Below are positions 62,264 to 64,000 of a stretch of 64,000 nucleotides of DNA, piece by piece. The stretch's first letter is position 1. Every line of letters begins with the position of its first letter. A program made the translations under genes and the position numbers. Location: NCBI GenBank assembly GCA_964485405.1, contig CAZAJG010000020.1, positions 3,411-67,410 of the forward strand, read 5' to 3'. Under the pieces are notes generated by a model. It searched no databases and was not told where the DNA came from. It saw only the letters and a list, made by a program, of their open reading frames with translations. This DNA is from CAKZNE01 sp964485405. Lineage in GTDB: Bacteria; Bacteroidota; Bacteroidia; Flavobacteriales; Schleiferiaceae.

Positions 62264-63165
62264 TGAAATATTCACTAAACCACTTAAAGGAGCTTGAAGC
62301 AGAATCTATTTATATAATAAGAGAGGTTTTTGCTCAATTCGATAAGCCTGCTATACTATTCAGCGGTGGAAAAGATTCTATTGTAGTTACACATTTGGCT
62401 CAAAAAGCCTTTTGGCCAGCTCGTGTGCCTTTTCCATTGGTTCATATCGATACAGGGCACAATTTCCCCGAGGCCTTAGATTTTAGAGATAATCTAGTGG
62501 ATGAACTTGGTGTGAAATTGATCGTAGGCTCAGTGCAAAAATCAATAGACGATGGTAAGGTGAGAGAGGAGACAGGTAAAAATGCCAGTAGAAATGCTTT
62601 ACAGACTACAACGCTTTTAGATACAATTGAAGACAATCAATTTGATGCGTGTATGGGAGGTGCGAGAAGAGATGAGGAAAAAGCTAGAGCTAAAGAAAGG
62701 TTTTTTTCTCATAGAGATGATTTTGGTCAATGGGATCCTAAGAATCAAAGACCTGAGCTGTGGAATATTTTTAACGGAAAAAAGAGCATGGGAGAACACT
62801 TTAGAATATTCCCAATCAGTAACTGGACTGAGATGGATATCTGGCAATACATCCTCCATGAAAATATTGAGATACCATCTCTTTATATCGCTCATGAAAG
62901 AGAAGTGATATGGAGAAACAATTCGTGGTTACCTGTATCTGATTATATAACGTTAGAAACCCATGAAGCACCTGAAAAGAAAATGGTAAGGTTTAGAACT
63001 TTAGGCGATATCACCATAACCGGTGGCGTAGAATCTGAGGCAGATACTTTGGAGAAAATTGTTATCGAAGTAGCGGCTGCCCGTCAAACAGAAAGAGGAA
63101 ATAGAGCGGATGATAAAAGAGGAGACACAGCTATGGAAGACCGTAAAAAACAAGGGTATTTCTAA
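62263..63165 (+). CDS. cysD: Sulfate adenylyltransferase subunit 2
   Basis: 300 residues from ATG 62263, overlapping the cysC stop (TGATG). CysD makes APS from sulfate and ATP, driven by GTP hydrolysis in CysN. The PP-loop SGGKDSIVV lies at about 35-43; MGGARRDEEKARAKERFFSHRDDFGQWDPKNQRPELW is conserved across CysD, and the end TERGNRADDKRGDTAMEDRKKQGYF is the typical C-terminus. It belongs to the phosphoadenylyl sulfate reductase-like superfamily but the complete set of CysD motifs removes doubt. Confidence 0.97.
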   Translation: MKYSLNHLKELEAESIYIIREVFAQFDKPAILFSGGKDSIVVTHLAQKAFWPARVPFPLVHIDTGHNFPEALDFRDNLVDELGVKLIVGSVQKSIDDGKVREETGKNASRNALQTTTLLDTIEDNQFDACMGGARRDEEKARAKERFFSHRDDFGQWDPKNQRPELWNIFNGKKSMGEHFRIFPISNWTEMDIWQYILHENIEIPSLYIAHEREVIWRNNSWLPVSDYITLETHEAPEKKMVRFRTLGDITITGGVESEADTLEKIVIEVAAARQTERGNRADDKRGDTAMEDRKKQGYF

Positions 63166-63210
63166 GTGGAAGTTTAAAAGGTTTAATAAACTCATTTTAT
63201 AATATTTAAC

Positions 63211-64000
63211 ATGGAATTAAACAATAGTTACTTGGATATGGAGCTTCTTCGCTTTACAACTGCGGGAAGTGTAGATGATGGAAAAAGTACATTGATCGGA
63301 AGACTTTTATACGATTCAAAGTCCATTTTTGAAGACCAAATGGATGCAGTTGAAAACACCAGCTCCCAAAGAGGATTAGAGCATGTAGATCTATCCCTTT
63401 TAACGGATGGCTTAAAAGATGAAAGAGAGCAAGGGATTACTATTGATGTAGCCTATCGCTATTTCGCGACTCCAAAAAGGAAGTTTATCATAGCAGATAC
63501 TCCAGGGCATATCCAGTATACAAGGAATATGGTTACCGGAGCGTCTACAGCCAATTTGGCGTTGATCCTGATTGATGCAAGAAATGGTGTAGTGGAACAA
63601 ACGTGCAGACATTCATTCATTGCCTCTTTACTTCAAATTCCACACCTCATTGTTTGTGTAAACAAAATGGATTTGGTGGATCACAGCAAAGAAGCTTTTG
63701 ATAAAGTAGTAGCTCAGTATAAAGAGTTTGCCTCTAAACTAGATGTGAAAGACATTCGCTTTGTGCCAATTAGTGCTTTACATGGTGATAATGTTGTTAA
63801 CCGATCAGAAAATATGGATTGGTACCAGGGAGAGACTTTGTTGCACACTTTGGAGAATATTCATATCGGTAACGATCATAATTTTATCGACTGTAGATTC
63901 CCAGTTCAAACGGTTATACGTCCTCACAGTGATAAGTATCATGATTATAGGGGCTATGCGGGAAGAATTGCTGGAGGTGTTTTTAAGCCAGGCGATGATG
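63211..64000 (+). CDS. cysN: Sulfate adenylyltransferase subunit 1, 3' end off window
   Basis: The first 263 codons of the gene are present. CysN is the GTPase that powers CysD. GTPase motifs: GSVDDGKSTLIGRLLYDSK (G1, about 18-36), the switch region EREQGITIDVAYRYF, DTPGH (G3) with IQYTRNM, and NKMDLVD (G4, about 151-157). The beginning of the second, EF-Tu-like domain (DCRFPVQTVIRP) is also seen. It starts 45 bases after cysD and completes the permease-cysC-cysD-cysN order; the remainder is beyond position 64000. Confidence 0.97.
   Translation, partial: MELNNSYLDMELLRFTTAGSVDDGKSTLIGRLLYDSKSIFEDQMDAVENTSSQRGLEHVDLSLLTDGLKDEREQGITIDVAYRYFATPKRKFIIADTPGHIQYTRNMVTGASTANLALILIDARNGVVEQTCRHSFIASLLQIPHLIVCVNKMDLVDHSKEAFDKVVAQYKEFASKLDVKDIRFVPISALHGDNVVNRSENMDWYQGETLLHTLENIHIGNDHNFIDCRFPVQTVIRPHSDKYHDYRGYAGRIAGGVFKPGDD

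Noticed and set aside
1..64000. Mobile element, prophage or defence island
   Set aside because: No transposase, integrase, phage, restriction or abortive-infection genes were seen, no terminal repeats around any gene block, and the gene content is housekeeping or envelope.

Overview
The window reads as core chromosome of a member of Bacteroidota, most likely Flavobacteriia. Several independent signs agree. Secreted proteins carry type IX secretion C-terminal domains of both types (ends of the genes at 1902-4718 and 56959-58116). There is a 1208-residue TonB-dependent receptor with a carboxypeptidase-like N-terminal domain, two LruC-domain lipoproteins, a short type 3 prolyl-tRNA synthetase, a methionine synthase split over two genes, a DnaQ-DnaE fused replicase and an S16 protein with a long acidic tail. 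Promoters fit the Bacteroidetes pattern TTGT/TTTG - about 19 bases - TAnnTTTG, best seen before both tRNA genes. I saw no insertion sequence, prophage, integrase or CRISPR array.

Layout. 1-8.8 kb, all on the minus strand: two secreted beta-propeller (BNR-repeat) proteins, a small Cys-rich secreted protein, a FadL-type outer membrane protein interrupted by an assembly gap, and an extreme Trp/Gly- then Arg/Ser/Asn-rich lipoprotein. 8.8-17.1 kb: proS, tRNA-Glu with rpsT, an SDR epimerase, a NUDIX hydrolase, mnmD, two small lipoproteins (one with a haem c motif), ilvE, and a membrane protein/XRE regulator pair. 17.1-23.6 kb is a one-carbon/methionine block: metK, then an S-box SAM riboswitch in front of metH (two genes) and metF. 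23.6-27.4 kb: tandem LruC paralogues. 27.8-39 kb: a PIN-PhoH ATPase, alpha/beta hydrolase, pckA, DUF423, DUF4476, a saccharopine dehydrogenase-like enzyme, DUF2809, DUF547, two unknown envelope proteins, and trmN6-rimM-rpsP. 39-50.6 kb: dnaE (also with an assembly gap), trxA, an OmpA-domain protein, a DUF58 protein, tRNA-Asp and the TonB receptor. 50.9-58.1 kb: a peroxiredoxin-like protein, a lipidated hydratase-fold protein, DUF983, an AraC regulator, recQ, a bestrophin and a type B T9SS cargo. 58.2-64 kb: two nucleotide-sugar genes, then an SLC13 permease-cysC-cysD-cysN operon that runs off the end.

How genes fit together. metK makes SAM, and the riboswitch-controlled metH/metF genes resupply its precursor methionine. 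The SLC13-cysCDN operon imports and activates sulfate to PAPS; because it lies directly after surface-sugar genes, PAPS may serve sulfation of polysaccharide as well as assimilation (inference). rpsP-rimM-trmN6, tRNA-Glu-rpsT, proS and mnmD are translation functions.

Most of the window is ordinary housekeeping and envelope sequence. I did not find a clear new defence or mobile system. The best leads are the Trp/Arg-rich lipoprotein, the LruC pair with palindromes upstream of both, the lipidated hydratase-like protein, the N-terminal-OmpA protein, and the array of inverted repeats between the AraC gene and DUF983. Two runs of exactly ten Ns (6563-6572, 42148-42157) are scaffold gaps; neither gene should be called a pseudogene.
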